Below, one piece after another: positions 16,507 through 25,695 of a DNA stretch of 64,000 nt. The position numbers and the translations under genes were made by a program. The DNA is from Mesorhizobium sp. NBSH29 (GTDB taxonomy: Bacteria; Pseudomonadota; Alphaproteobacteria; Rhizobiales; Rhizobiaceae): positions 1,684,501-1,748,500 of the forward strand of contig NZ_CP045492.1 of the NCBI RefSeq assembly GCF_015500055.1. The letters are read 5' to 3'. How positions within the stretch are numbered: position 1 is the first letter of the stretch; each line of letters begins with the position of its first letter. The notes beneath the pieces were generated by a model, which was not told the origin of the DNA, ran no database searches, and was given only the letters and a program-made list of their open reading frames with translations.

Positions 16507-17547
16507 TTGCCGAATGGGACTGCGTGCTTGGTGACAGCTGACAGCAGCCAGAAGGTCCTGGAATCTGCACGCGTGTGTTTCTTTGCACACTTCAACGCGC
16601 ATGGTGAAATCAAGCTTCATGTCCGCAAATACCTGGCTGAACTCCGAAGCTGCGGTTTTGCCATCGTCGTGATTTCGGCCGCGCGTTTGTCAGACGAGGC
16701 GAGAAAAGATTTACAAAGCCAGTGCGATGACTTGATCGTGCGGGAAAATATGGGTCTGGACTGGGGCAGTTGGCAGGCTGCTTACAAGAAATATCAGCAT
16801 ATCAAACCCAAGGAATACCTGCTCCTGTGCAACGACAGCGTTTACGGACCTCTGAGGCCATTGTCAGACTGGCTCGAAGACCTGACCCGCACGCCTGCAG
16901 ATGTTTATGGCGCGATCATAAACTGGGAGATAAGCCCCCACCTCCAGAGTTGGTTTCTGCTACTGACGCCAAAAGTTTATGAAGCCCCGTTTTTCAAGGG
17001 GTTGATGAACTCCAATATGGCGGATCTATCTAAAGTCGAAATTATCGCTCGGTACGAGGTCGGATTCGGCAATTATTGTCTCACACAATTTCGCGCCCAT
17101 GCGGCCTATGATCCGGGAAAGTCTGCAATTCAGGCCCATACCCCGTTCAACGCAAGCCATCTTTTGTGGGATGCAATGCTGGCCGACGGTTCAGTGCCCT
17201 TTATCAAGCGCGAGCTGTTTCGAGACAATCCGCTGGCAATTGCCTCGGTCAATCGATGGAAGGAGACCAAGGATTCTTCGGGTGGTTCAATCGTGCAGTT
17301 GGTGCTGGATGACCTTGGCGGCCTGCCGGCGACCACATCGTCATTTCAACGACTCAAACAGGGATTTCGGGGCAAAAATCCGCCCTCCAGGCCCTTTAAC
17401 ATGGGCTTTGTAAAAGTTGATTACCTGACGCGGGAGAGACCCGTGATACAGCGCATCAACTATCGTGCCTACGCGGTCATCAACGACGCCTTCTCGGCAT
17501 TCGGCAGGTTTGGAACAAAAATCCTCCGGCGCGCGCGCCGATCATAG
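16507..17547 (+). CDS. rhamnan synthesis F (RgpF)-family protein
   Basis: A 346-residue protein resembling RgpF/rhamnosyl-polysaccharide proteins (PF05045). Landmarks are ARVCFFAHFNAHGEI near the start, then ENMGLDWGSW, YLLLCNDSVYGPL, and a C-terminal region with SHLLWDAML. Such proteins act in surface glycan assembly at the cytoplasmic face. The start is uncertain: TTG at 16507 opens the frame, GTG at 16531 is the next option, and the strong purine run GGGGGAGGAGAGG (16476-16488) is too far from either. An overlapping frame from 16424 may mean a 5' frameshift. It is isolated from the main polysaccharide locus by 15 kb. Confidence 0.75.
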   Translation: MPNGTACLVTADSSQKVLESARVCFFAHFNAHGEIKLHVRKYLAELRSCGFAIVVISAARLSDEARKDLQSQCDDLIVRENMGLDWGSWQAAYKKYQHIKPKEYLLLCNDSVYGPLRPLSDWLEDLTRTPADVYGAIINWEISPHLQSWFLLLTPKVYEAPFFKGLMNSNMADLSKVEIIARYEVGFGNYCLTQFRAHAAYDPGKSAIQAHTPFNASHLLWDAMLADGSVPFIKRELFRDNPLAIASVNRWKETKDSSGGSIVQLVLDDLGGLPATTSSFQRLKQGFRGKNPPSRPFNMGFVKVDYLTRERPVIQRINYRAYAVINDAFSAFGRFGTKILRRARRS

Positions 17548-17954
17548 CGAGCATCGCTCTGGATGCCCATCCACACGCACGTGCCAAGGCGTAGTCCGAT
17601 TGGGAAACCACCCTTTCTTTCGTACCGAAGGAATGCCGGCGCCTGAGTGGGTCGTTCTCGGTACGTTTTGGCGCGCTATAGGCTTTCCTCGATGCTGCGG
17701 GTGACCGCGCTATAATACGTGCAATCGCGGGCAATGGGCTGCGAGGCCATGCGCTTTGCTGAAGTAACCGCGCGGCGCGTTTGATCGTTCGTTTCGCCAA
17801 GTCGGTTGAGACCGACGAGTGGCAGATCGCATGTTGGATGGAACAGCGGTCAATAGACAAATGACATAGCTGAAAAAAAGAAATTGCTCGGCGTGACCGG
17901 AACATTTCACCGGCCCTGCAATTTATCCAACGCAACACTCGAAAGGAGACTCTG
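17548..17954. other. non-coding gap upstream of the CsbD gene
   Basis: No open frame looks real. An AGCGA-GCA-TCGCT hairpin (17546-17558) overlaps the preceding stop, and a perfect GTCGGT-TGAG-ACCGAC hairpin lies at 17801-17816; neither has a T-run. The last 70 bases are lower in GC and probably carry the promoter of the CsbD gene. Confidence 0.5.
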
Positions 17955-18158
17955 ATGAACTGGGACCGTGTCGAAGGAAATTGGAAGCAGCTGAAGGGCA
18001 AGATCAAAGAGCAGTGGGGCGACCTGACTGATGACGATCTGGATGTGATCGCCGGCAAGCGCGATCAGCTCGAAGGCAAAATCCAGGAACGCTACGGATA
18101 TGCCAAAGACCAGACCACGAAGGAAGTTGACGACTGGTATTCGCGCCAATCGTGGTGA
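17955..18158 (+). CDS. CsbD family stress protein
   Basis: A 67-residue, highly charged, helical soluble protein with the family pattern MNWDxVEGNWKQLKGKxKEQWG and repeated LTDDDLDVIAGKRDQLEGKIQERYG. CsbD-like proteins are strongly induced under general stress in many bacteria, but their molecular action is unknown. AAAGGAG lies seven bases before the ATG. It leads a run of stress-type genes with the PRC-barrel and YflT-like proteins. Confidence 0.93.
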   Translation: MNWDRVEGNWKQLKGKIKEQWGDLTDDDLDVIAGKRDQLEGKIQERYGYAKDQTTKEVDDWYSRQSW

Positions 18159-18255
18159 CTCACGCACAGCTGCCTTTCTTTGGCGCAACCATGGCCACCG
18201 GTCATGCGCAGTCGCCCATGCTGATCACCTCAAGTCTATGAAATGAAGGAATTCC

Positions 18256-18996
18256 ATGAAAAATCTTCTCGCGCCACTATCCATCGCGGTGCTGCTGTCG
18301 ACAGCTGCTTTCGCACAAGAGGCGACGCAGCCAGCACCGGCGACAGCAAATCCGGCTGCAAACGCTGATGCTTCAGCCCAAGTGGTAACGACCGACCACC
18401 TTGCCTCGGCAATTCTCGGCGAAAGCGTCTACAACAGCACTGCCGAAAATGCCGAAGAAATCGGCGAGGTCAAAGACATCGTGATTGATGCGAATGGCGC
18501 TGCCGTCTCGCTTATCGTGGGCGTCGGTGGCTTTTTAGGCATCGGTGAACGTAATGTCGCTGTCGAGTTCAAGAGCGCCAAGTGGGCGGAGAAGGCCGGT
18601 GACCGCTGGCTTGTGGTGGAGACCAGTAAAGAACAGCTGGAGGCGCTGCCGCCGTTCGATGCTGCTGTTTACGCCCCCTTGCCCGTGATGGAAACCGCTC
18701 CGGGTGTTCCGGCGGCTGACCCCGCAGCGACGGCTCCGGCAGCACAACCTGCTCCGGCCACCTCAGAAACGCCCGCAGTCACAACACCAGATGAACCCGC
18801 ACCAGCTGATGCGCCCGTTGAAGGCGCCAACAGCTTCACCGAAGCGCAGGCAAAGTCCCGAATGGAAGACGGTGGATACACTGACGTTAGTGCCCTGACA
18901 AAGGATGACCAAGGAATCTGGCGCGGTAAGGCGACAAAGGATGGAAAAGAAGTGTCCGTGTCGCTGGATTACCAGGGCAACGTAGTCGCGAACTGA
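18256..18996 (+). CDS. exported PRC-barrel domain protein
   Basis: A 246-residue protein with a Sec signal peptide (cleavage about residue 20, AFAQE), a PRC-barrel domain (about residues 50-130, with EEIGEVKDIVIDANG and VGGFLGIGERNVAV), and a Pro/Ala-rich linker (about 135-195). It ends in a PepSY-like domain (about 198-246, FTEAQAKSRMEDGGYTDVS). It is likely periplasmic or envelope-associated. Rhizobia often have several such proteins linked to stress responses. AAGGAATTCC precedes the ATG. Confidence 0.85.
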   Translation: MKNLLAPLSIAVLLSTAAFAQEATQPAPATANPAANADASAQVVTTDHLASAILGESVYNSTAENAEEIGEVKDIVIDANGAAVSLIVGVGGFLGIGERNVAVEFKSAKWAEKAGDRWLVVETSKEQLEALPPFDAAVYAPLPVMETAPGVPAADPAATAPAAQPAPATSETPAVTTPDEPAPADAPVEGANSFTEAQAKSRMEDGGYTDVSALTKDDQGIWRGKATKDGKEVSVSLDYQGNVVAN

Positions 18997-19024
18997 AACA
19001 GAAATTTTATAGGAGATATCGATC

Positions 19025-19630
19025 ATGTCGACCAACGTAACTGGACTTTTCGACACTTATAGCGACGCCGAGTCTGCGGTTCGCAATCTCAAATCCTTGG
19101 GGATCCCGGAGTCCGATATTAGTATCGTTGCCAACCATCGGGATGGCACCATCGAAACCGATGCGGCTTCAGAAGCAGGAACCGGCGCGGGCATTGGAGC
19201 CGTGGTCGGCGGTGCTGGCGGACTGTTGACCGGGCTGGGTGTCATGGCGATCCCAGGTGTCGGACCGGTTGTAGCTGCAGGTTGGCTCGTAGCAACTGCG
19301 GTTGGCGCAGTTGCCGGTGCTGTTGCCGGTGGCACGGTGGGCGGGCTGGTGGGCGCCCTCGAAGATGAAGGCGTCCCTGAACGCGATGCCCACGTGTATG
19401 CCGAGGGCGTCAGACGCGGCGGAACCCTTGTCACTGCAAGGGTCACGGATGCTGCCCACGAAATGCAGGCGAGATCCATCCTAAAGGAAGCTAACCACGT
19501 CGACCTGAACAGCCGCCGTAGCGCCTACGCTGAAAGTGGTTGGGACAAGTTCGACGATACCGCCGCGCCTTACACGGTAGACGAAGTGGCGACCGAGCGA
19601 GATCGGTATCGCCGTACAAATCAAATTTAG
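19025..19630 (+). CDS. YflT-like general stress protein with glycine-zipper membrane segment
   Basis: A 201-residue protein. Residues 1-45 form a ferredoxin-like general-stress domain of the YflT type (GLFDTYSDAESAVRNLKSLGI). Residues about 52-120 are Gly/Ala-rich with small-residue spacing, as in glycine-zipper membrane hairpins, and the C-terminal 80 residues are charged and soluble. It follows the PRC-barrel gene by 28 bases with TAGGAGA upstream, so the two are probably co-transcribed. A role in envelope stress is inferred from family and neighbours. Confidence 0.83.
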   Translation: MSTNVTGLFDTYSDAESAVRNLKSLGIPESDISIVANHRDGTIETDAASEAGTGAGIGAVVGGAGGLLTGLGVMAIPGVGPVVAAGWLVATAVGAVAGAVAGGTVGGLVGALEDEGVPERDAHVYAEGVRRGGTLVTARVTDAAHEMQARSILKEANHVDLNSRRSAYAESGWDKFDDTAAPYTVDEVATERDRYRRTNQI

Positions 19631-19653
19631 CGCCTAGTTAAAGGCGACTACGG

Positions 19654-19680
19654 AAAAAGCCCCCCCTCGGGGCTTTTTTT
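19654..19680 (+). terminator. intrinsic terminator after the stress genes
   Basis: AAAAAGCCCC (19654-19663) pairs with GGGGCTTTTT (19669-19678), followed by more T. It lies 24 bases after the stop of the YflT-like gene and is almost symmetrical, so it could also work from the other side. Confidence 0.9.
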
Positions 19681-20020
19681 GTCGTCGCCAGCACAGTTCC
19701 CCTAGCATTTCTTCGATTTCCGAAGCGACCGATCATATACTTGAGCTGCCTCGGGGAAGTCAGCGTTTCATATGGCGGGTAGCCGTTTTCGGTGATGTCG
19801 TTACCGGCGCGAGGCGACCGATCAAATGGCGCTATCGCCGCTGACGATGAAAACGGTTCGAAAGTGGTTTTCACCTGCAGCATCGTCCCTCTCGTTGGGA
19901 CGACCAAAAAATCAAGAAACAGGCAGGAAACATACTTTGGCTGATTCTGCGTCAGAAACGCGCACGTGGTCCGCTTCGTTCTGCATAGTGACGTGGGCTG
20001 CTCGCAATTCTTGCGGTCGC
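19681..20020. other. non-coding gap between stress genes and tRNA-Thr
   Basis: No supported gene. The 11-mer GCGACCGATCA occurs twice (19725-19735 and 19814-19824). The minus-strand open frame across this gap begins inside tRNA-Thr and has no family likeness. No integrase fragment or tRNA-end repeat was recognised. Confidence 0.5.
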
Positions 20021-20095
<75 letters not shown>

Positions 20096-20255
20096 TGAAA
20101 AGCGAGTGCGGCGCGTCATGCCATATGAATACCGACTGCGCAAGCCAATCGGCGCATAAAGCGGCGAACTTCGCGGATCGTCATCCCCCTGCCACATTGC
20201 GGCGTAGCTTCGGGGCGCGCCATCAAGGCTCTTGGACGGGCGAGGGGACAAAATC

Positions 20256-20426
20256 ATGGCAAAGCAGCCAATGACGCGGGAAGACATCCGCAAGGCAAGG
20301 CTCGCCGAGGAACTGCGTGCCAATCTGCAAAAGCGCAAGGCACAGTCGCGGTCGCGGCGCACCGGCGAGGCCGATAGTCGGCCCGAGGGGTTGGCGGTAG
20401 GGCGCAAACAAACCGAGAATAAGTGA
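20256..20426 (+). CDS. small basic conserved hypothetical protein
   Basis: A 56-residue, strongly basic, helical protein (REDIRKARLAEELRANLQKRKAQSRSRR). A good ribosome site (GAGGGGA) precedes the ATG at 20256, and the frame lies just upstream of murA, where rhizobial genomes often have a similar short gene. The composition suggests nucleic-acid or membrane-surface contact, but no function is known. Confidence 0.7.
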   Translation: MAKQPMTREDIRKARLAEELRANLQKRKAQSRSRRTGEADSRPEGLAVGRKQTENK

Positions 20427-20552
20427 AAGTTACAACTTTAAGATGCGCGCGCTTGTGTATACCATTTCTTGAACCCAACGGAACTATGGTCTAGACGAAG
20501 CCCCAAACCTCAACCGATTTAAGCCGGCGGCCTCGCCGGAGAAAAGTTTCTC

Positions 20553-21839
20553 ATGGACCGCATCCGCATCGTCGGTGGCAATCAACTGACCGGCAGCATT
20601 CCTATCTCTGGTGCCAAGAACGCTGCCCTTCCCCTGATGATCGCGTCGTTGTTGACCGACGACACATTGACGCTGGAAAACGTGCCCCATCTGGCCGATG
20701 TCGAGCAACTCATTCGCATCCTTGGCAATCACGGCGTCGATTATTCGGTGACCGGTCGCCGGGAACGCCAGAGCGAAGGTTATTCGCGCACCGTCCACTT
20801 CACCGCCCGCAATATCGTCGACACCACAGCGCCCTATGAGCTGGTCTCGAAGATGCGTGCCTCTTTTTGGGTGATTGGGCCGCTTCTGGCGCGCATGGGC
20901 ATCGCCAAGGTTTCACTGCCCGGCGGCTGCGCTATCGGCACGCGTCCGGTGGATCTCTTCATCGACGGCCTGCAGGCACTGGGCGCCGACATCTCGATCG
21001 ATTCCGGATATGTCACGGCCAAGGCCAAGCGCCTGATCGGCACCCGTTATGTATTTCCGAAAATTTCAGTCGGTGCCACCCATGTGCTCTTGATGGCGGC
21101 AACGCTGGCCAAGGGCGAGACTGTACTGGAAAACGCTGCCCGCGAGCCGGAAGTGGTGAACCTTGCCGAATGCCTGATTGCCATGGGCGCAAAGATCAGC
21201 GGCGCTGGCACCTCCACCATCACGATTGAAGGCGTCGATTCGCTGCATGGCGCGCGCCATGCAGTCATCCCGGACCGCATCGAGACCGGCACCTATGCGA
21301 TGGCCGTGGCGATGACCGGTGGCGATGTGATGCTGGAAAACGCCCGTCCTGACCTTTTGCAGGGCGCGCTCGATATTCTTGCCCAGACCGGTGCCGAGAT
21401 CACGACCACCAATTCAGGCATTCGCGTCAGGCGCAACGGCGCCGGCATTGCGCCGGTTGATATCACAACCGAGCCTTTCCCCGGCTTCCCGACGGACTTG
21501 CAGGCGCAGTTCATGGGCCTGATGACCATGTCCAGCGGCACGTCGCGCATCACCGAGACAATCTTTGAAAACCGCTTCATGCATGTGCAGGAACTGGCCC
21601 GTCTCGGCGCCAACATCACTCTGGCCGGCCAGACCGCAATCGTTGAAGGCGTATCGAAGCTGAAAGGCGCACCTGTGATGGCAACCGACCTTCGTGCGTC
21701 GGTATCGCTGGTGATCGCCGGCCTCGCCGCCGAGGGCGAAACCATCGTCAATCGTGTCTACCATCTGGATCGTGGTTTTGAACGGCTGGAAGAAAAGCTC
21801 TCCGGCTGCGGCGCCACCATCGAGCGCCTGGCTTCCTGA
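20553..21839 (+). CDS. murA: UDP-N-acetylglucosamine 1-carboxyvinyltransferase
   Basis: A 428-residue enolpyruvyl transferase that adds the enolpyruvyl group of PEP to UDP-GlcNAc, the first committed step of peptidoglycan synthesis in the cytoplasm. The conserved Lys lies in [11 protein letters not shown]. The active-site Cys, about residue 126, lies in [14 protein letters not shown], so the enzyme should be sensitive to fosfomycin. Length is normal for the alphaproteobacterial form. It leads a housekeeping block that continues with DUF2948 and hisD. Confidence 0.97.
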   Translation: MDRIRIVGGNQLTGSIPISGAKNAALPLMIASLLTDDTLTLENVPHLADVEQLIRILGNHGVDYSVTGRRERQSEGYSRTVHFTARNIVDTTAPYELVSKMRASFWVIGPLLARMGIAKVSLPGGCAIGTRPVDLFIDGLQALGADISIDSGYVTAKAKRLIGTRYVFPKISVGATHVLLMAATLAKGETVLENAAREPEVVNLAECLIAMGAKISGAGTSTITIEGVDSLHGARHAVIPDRIETGTYAMAVAMTGGDVMLENARPDLLQGALDILAQTGAEITTTNSGIRVRRNGAGIAPVDITTEPFPGFPTDLQAQFMGLMTMSSGTSRITETIFENRFMHVQELARLGANITLAGQTAIVEGVSKLKGAPVMATDLRASVSLVIAGLAAEGETIVNRVYHLDRGFERLEEKLSGCGATIERLAS

Positions 21840-21846
21840 TCAAGCT

Positions 21847-21872
21847 GCCGTGCAGCCAAATGGTTGCACGGC
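21847..21872. repeat. 12-bp inverted repeat between murA and DUF2948 gene
   Basis: GCCGTGCA (21847-21854) and TGCACGGC (21865-21872) are perfect complements. The inner bases GCCA and TGGT extend the pairing to 12 bp with one G-T wobble. No T-run follows, so it is not a classic terminator; it may protect the murA mRNA end or attenuate read-through. Confidence 0.6.
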
Positions 21873-21988
21873 CTGTCCGGACCGCCTAACAAGGCCGCAG
21901 GCGTGCAACGTCCGGCAAACTGTGCCGCAGTTTCTGTCCCGTTGCTCCACAGAAGAATACGGCTCCTGACAAGGCGTGAAATTTGGCC

Positions 21989-22423
21989 ATGGATTTGCTC
22001 AAGCTTGCAGCCCTCGACGCAGAAGACCTGATCGTCATTTCCGCCCATGTGCAGGATGCAGTTACCAAGGTCGGTGACTTGTCGTTTCAGCCGGCGGCCC
22101 ATCGCTTTGTGATCCCAATGCACCGCCTTGCATGGGAAACTGTTTCGGGCACGTTCCGCAAGACGGGCGAGCGGCGACAGAGCGTGCTGCATTTCGACCG
22201 CGTTCTCTCCGCCAAATATGCCGGTATCCCGCGCGACAATCCGGCAGATGTGCTTTCGCTTCTTGCGGTACGCTTTCTCGATGGCGCCTTGCCTGCCGGC
22301 ACGGTCGAGCTTGATTTCTCTGGCGGTGGAACGCTTCGGCTGGAAGTGGAGTGCGTGGAGGCACGGCTGACCGATCTGGGCGGCGCCTGGCAAGCTTCGT
22401 CACTACCGGTCCACAGGGTGTAA
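21989..22423 (+). CDS. DUF2948 family protein
   Basis: A 144-residue soluble protein conserved in alphaproteobacteria between murA and hisD. Landmarks are LKLAALDAEDLIVISAHVQDAV, RRQSVLHFDRVL and a closing LTDLGGAWQ. The function is unknown. The stop is two bases before the hisD start, which points to coupled translation. Confidence 0.88.
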   Translation: MDLLKLAALDAEDLIVISAHVQDAVTKVGDLSFQPAAHRFVIPMHRLAWETVSGTFRKTGERRQSVLHFDRVLSAKYAGIPRDNPADVLSLLAVRFLDGALPAGTVELDFSGGGTLRLEVECVEARLTDLGGAWQASSLPVHRV

Positions 22424-22425
22424 CG

Positions 22426-23718
22426 ATGGCGATAACACTGCGACAGAGCGATACCGACTTCGAAACGCGCTTTGCAGCTCTGCTGGATGCCAAGCGTGAA
22501 TCCTCCCCGGAGGTTGACGCAACGGTGCGCGCCATCATCACCGATGTCCGCCAGCGTGGCGACGCGGCGCTGAAGGAGCTGACCCTCAAATTCGACGGTG
22601 CGGACCTCAATCAGATTGGCATTACGGTAACGCCGGACGAGATCAAGGCCGCCTATTCAAAGGCCGATCCCAAGGCGGTGGAAGCGCTGAAATTCGCGCG
22701 CGACCGTATCGCCTCCCATCACAAGCGCCAACTGCCGAAGGATGACCGCTATACCGATCCGATCGGTGTCGAGCTCGGTTCGCGCTGGACAGCGGTGGAA
22801 GCGGTCGGCCTTTACGTTCCAGGCGGCCTTGCCTCCTATCCAAGCTCGGTGCTGATGAATGCGGTGCCGGCCCATGTTGCGGGCGTTGAACGCCTTGCCA
22901 TGGTGGTGCCGCCCACCGGCGGCGGCATCGACCCTCTGGTGCTGGTGGCGGCGGATCTGGCCAACGTCACCGAGATTTACCGCGTCGGCGGCGCGCAGGC
23001 TGTGGCAGCTCTGGCCTACGGCACGGAAACCATCCGTCCGGTGTCGAAGATCGTCGGACCGGGCAACGCGTATGTGGCTGCCGCCAAGCGGCAGGTGTTC
23101 GGCAAGGTGGGTATCGACATGATTGCCGGCCCATCCGAGGTTCTGGTGATAGCGGATGCCAAAAACGATCCCGAATGGCTGGCCGCCGATCTGCTGGCGC
23201 AGGCCGAGCACGGCATGGGCGCCCAATCCATCCTGATCACCGATGACGAAGCCTTTGCACGGGCAGTAGAACAGGCTGTCGAACGCCAGCTGAAAACCTT
23301 GGCAACGCAAAAATCGGCCACAGAGAGCTGGCGCGATTTCGGTGCGTTGATCGTGGTCGATACGCTGGAGGACGCGTTGCCGCTCGCCGACCGCATTGCC
23401 GCAGAGCATGTCGAGCTTGCGTTCGACGATGCCGAGATTTTTTTCGCTCGCCTGCGTAATGCCGGAGCTGTGTTTCTGGGCCGCCACACGCCTGAGGTTA
23501 TCGGCGATTATGTCGGCGGTTCAAACCATGTGTTGCCGACAGCGCGCTCGGCGCGTTTTTCGTCCGGCCTGTCAGTGCTGGACTTCGTCAAGCGCACCTC
23601 GCTACTCAAGCTCGGTCCCGAGCAACTGCGCCAGTTGGCACCTGCAGCCATCGCGCTCGCCGAAGCGGAAGGCCTTCCCGGTCATGCCCGCTCCGTCGCC
23701 ATCCGGCTCAATCTCTAG
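22426..23718 (+). CDS. hisD: histidinol dehydrogenase
   Basis: A 430-residue zinc enzyme that oxidises L-histidinol through histidinal to L-histidine with two NAD+, the last step of histidine synthesis. Visible signatures are YVPGGLASYPSSVLMN, the GPGNAYVAAAKR segment, GPSEVLVIAD, QAEHGMGAQSILIT, and HTPEVIGDYVGGSNHVLPT with the catalytic glutamate/histidine pair. Length is normal. The ATG at 22426 begins the family N-terminus; upstream codons in frame overlap the previous gene. Confidence 0.97.
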   Translation: MAITLRQSDTDFETRFAALLDAKRESSPEVDATVRAIITDVRQRGDAALKELTLKFDGADLNQIGITVTPDEIKAAYSKADPKAVEALKFARDRIASHHKRQLPKDDRYTDPIGVELGSRWTAVEAVGLYVPGGLASYPSSVLMNAVPAHVAGVERLAMVVPPTGGGIDPLVLVAADLANVTEIYRVGGAQAVAALAYGTETIRPVSKIVGPGNAYVAAAKRQVFGKVGIDMIAGPSEVLVIADAKNDPEWLAADLLAQAEHGMGAQSILITDDEAFARAVEQAVERQLKTLATQKSATESWRDFGALIVVDTLEDALPLADRIAAEHVELAFDDAEIFFARLRNAGAVFLGRHTPEVIGDYVGGSNHVLPTARSARFSSGLSVLDFVKRTSLLKLGPEQLRQLAPAAIALAEAEGLPGHARSVAIRLNL

Positions 23719-23727
23719 AGGTGTGGG

Positions 23728-24210
23728 ATGGCTGCAGCAAGCGACCAGGCAAGACTGATCGACGTTGAACTGGACGAATCAATCGGCCGGTCAACGCCCG
23801 ATGTCGAGCATGAGCGGGCCGTGGCCATTTTCGACCTGATAGAGGAGAATTCGTTTTGTCCGGTCGGCGATGCCCAAGCCGGGCCGTACCGGCTGAAGCT
23901 TTCGCTGGTGGAGGCGCGGCTGGTCTTTGCAATTTCGCGAGAAGGCGGCGATGCTGTCGCCACCCATATCCTGTCGCTGACGCCCTTCCGACGCATCGTC
24001 AAGGATTACTACCTGATTTGCGAAAGCTATTATGACGCTATCCGCTCCTCCACGCCGAGCCAGATCGAGGCTATCGATATGGGGCGACGCGGTCTCCACA
24101 ATGAGGGGTCGCAGACATTGCTGGATCGGCTTTCGGGCAAGATCGAGGTGGATTTTGATACTGCCCGCCGCCTGTTTACCTTGGTGTGCGTGCTTCATTG
24201 GCGGGGCTGA
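23728..24210 (+). CDS. UPF0262 family protein
   Basis: A 160-residue soluble protein of the alphaproteobacterial UPF0262 family (pattern [24 protein letters not shown] is distinctive). It has no known biochemical role. It sits nine bases after hisD and just ahead of the phosphatase-like gene, in the same order as in other rhizobia. Confidence 0.92.
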   Translation: MAAASDQARLIDVELDESIGRSTPDVEHERAVAIFDLIEENSFCPVGDAQAGPYRLKLSLVEARLVFAISREGGDAVATHILSLTPFRRIVKDYYLICESYYDAIRSSTPSQIEAIDMGRRGLHNEGSQTLLDRLSGKIEVDFDTARRLFTLVCVLHWRG

Positions 24211-24215
24211 ATTCC

Positions 24216-24695
24216 GTGGCGGGCGCGCCGGATGAGCCGGGCACGCTGTCCCCGGGCGCTGGCCTGCCGCGCTCAGTGCTGTTTGTTTGCGGCATGAATT
24301 CGGTCCGCTCGCCGATGGCCGAGCTTCTGGCCCGCCAGGCGCTGGCGTCTACAGTCTATGTGGCCTCCGCCGGAGTGCGGGCCGGTGAGCGCGATCCCTT
24401 TGTTGATGCGGTGCTGGCCGAACAGGGTCTCTCCCTCAATGACCGACAGCCGCGAACGCTGGATGATCTTGAGGACGACTATTTTGACCTGATCATCACA
24501 CTCTCGCCAGAAGCCCATCACACAGCCCTGGAACTCACGCGCTCCATGGCAGTCGATGTCGAATATTGGCCCACCGCCGACCCCACCACAGCGACCGGCA
24601 CCCGCGACCAGATACTTGCTGCCTACCGTGATGTGCGTCAAAGGCTAAGCGAGCGGATAGCCCGCCGGTTCGGTCCGCAAACCGGGGCGGAATAA
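24216..24695 (+). CDS. low-molecular-weight protein-tyrosine-phosphatase-like protein
   Basis: A protein of about 159 residues with the low-Mr phosphatase fold. The P-loop CGMNSVRS (C-X5-R-S) follows VLFV near the N-terminus, and the general-acid region is ADPTTATG (DP) towards the C-terminus. It should hydrolyse phosphotyrosine or a related phosphoester in the cytoplasm. Three starts are possible (GTG 24186, TTG 24198, GTG 24216). The last has GGGG about nine bases upstream and gives the shortest pre-domain leader, so it is preferred; the first would overlap UPF0262 by 25 bases. It is followed by infA. Confidence 0.83.
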   Translation: MAGAPDEPGTLSPGAGLPRSVLFVCGMNSVRSPMAELLARQALASTVYVASAGVRAGERDPFVDAVLAEQGLSLNDRQPRTLDDLEDDYFDLIITLSPEAHHTALELTRSMAVDVEYWPTADPTTATGTRDQILAAYRDVRQRLSERIARRFGPQTGAE

Positions 24696-24781
24696 GCGTG
24701 TTCACAAAGAAGCTTTAATACGATAGGTTCCGCGCGAATTCCGGCCTGGCGTCGGACAAAGCAATCCAACAAAGGTATCGA

Positions 24782-25000
24782 ATGCCGAAGGAAGAAGTCC
24801 TCGAGTTTCCAGGTGTTGTCAGCGAACTGCTGCCAAACGCCATGTTTCGCGTCAAACTCGAAAATGAACACGAAATCATCGCCCACACTGCCGGCCGCAT
24901 GCGCAAGAACCGCATTCGCGTGCTCACCGGCGACAAGGTCTTGGTGGAAATGACCCCCTATGACCTGACCAAGGGCCGCATCACCTACCGCTTCAAATAG
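24782..25000 (+). CDS. infA: translation initiation factor IF-1
   Basis: A 72-residue OB-fold protein that binds the ribosomal A site during initiation. The sequence follows the family from [17 protein letters not shown] to GRITYRFK with no gap. Length is exactly typical. It starts 86 bases after the phosphatase gene and is followed by maf. Confidence 0.98.
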   Translation: MPKEEVLEFPGVVSELLPNAMFRVKLENEHEIIAHTAGRMRKNRIRVLTGDKVLVEMTPYDLTKGRITYRFK

Positions 25001-25048
25001 CGAATTGCGGGCCGCAGCGCCTTTCACCGACAGGATCGAAACCGTCCG

Positions 25049-25681
25049 ATGAGCGTCCTCCAAAAGCTGGTGCTTGCCTCAGGGTCGCCCCGCCGCATCG
25101 AGCTTTTGCAGCAGGCGGGCATTGAGCCCGATCGGCTTTTTCCAGCCGATATCGACGAAACGCCACTGAAGGCAGAGCATCCGCGTTCGCTGGCCAAGCG
25201 GTTGTCGCGCGGCAAGGCAGAGCGCGCCTATGAAGCGCTTAAAGGTGACCCGGACGCGGCCGGTGCCTACATTCTCGCCGCCGACACGGTGGTGGCTGTC
25301 GGTCGTCGTATCCTGCCTAAGGCAGAGCTCATCGACGAAGCGTCAAACTGCCTGCAATTGCTGTCAGGTCGCGCCCACCGCGTCTATTCTGGTGTCTGCC
25401 TCGTTACACCGTCCGGAAAATTCCGCCAGAAGCTGGTGGAAACGCGGTTGCGCTTCAAGCGGCTGTCGCGCGAGGAACTGGAGAGCTATCTCGCCACCGG
25501 CGAATGGCGCGGCAAAGCCGGTGGCTATGCCATCCAGGGCCTGGCCGGCACCTTTGTCGTCAAGCTCGCCGGCTCTTACACCAATGTCGTCGGCTTGCCG
25601 CTCTATGAGACCGTTTCACTGCTATCCGGCGAGGGCTTCAAGGTACATTTTGGCTGGCTTGCCACGCCGCCTGCACCCTGA
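25049..25681 (+). CDS. maf: Maf family nucleotide pyrophosphatase
   Basis: A 210-residue house-cleaning pyrophosphatase that hydrolyses non-canonical or modified nucleoside triphosphates. The N-terminal [16 protein letters not shown] motif, the [13 protein letters not shown] segment, and [16 protein letters not shown] with the [11 protein letters not shown] signature are complete. Which Maf subfamily (dTTP/UTP or m7GTP) cannot be decided by eye. It starts 48 bases after infA. Confidence 0.94.
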   Translation: MSVLQKLVLASGSPRRIELLQQAGIEPDRLFPADIDETPLKAEHPRSLAKRLSRGKAERAYEALKGDPDAAGAYILAADTVVAVGRRILPKAELIDEASNCLQLLSGRAHRVYSGVCLVTPSGKFRQKLVETRLRFKRLSREELESYLATGEWRGKAGGYAIQGLAGTFVVKLAGSYTNVVGLPLYETVSLLSGEGFKVHFGWLATPPAP

Positions 25682-25695
25682 TTGGAACGCATCGA

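Noticed and set aside
17899-17925. EcfG-type general-stress promoter upstream of the CsbD gene
   Set aside because: A GGAAC is present at 17899-17903, but at 16-17 bases downstream there is no CGTT-like -10 element, so the match is only to the -35.
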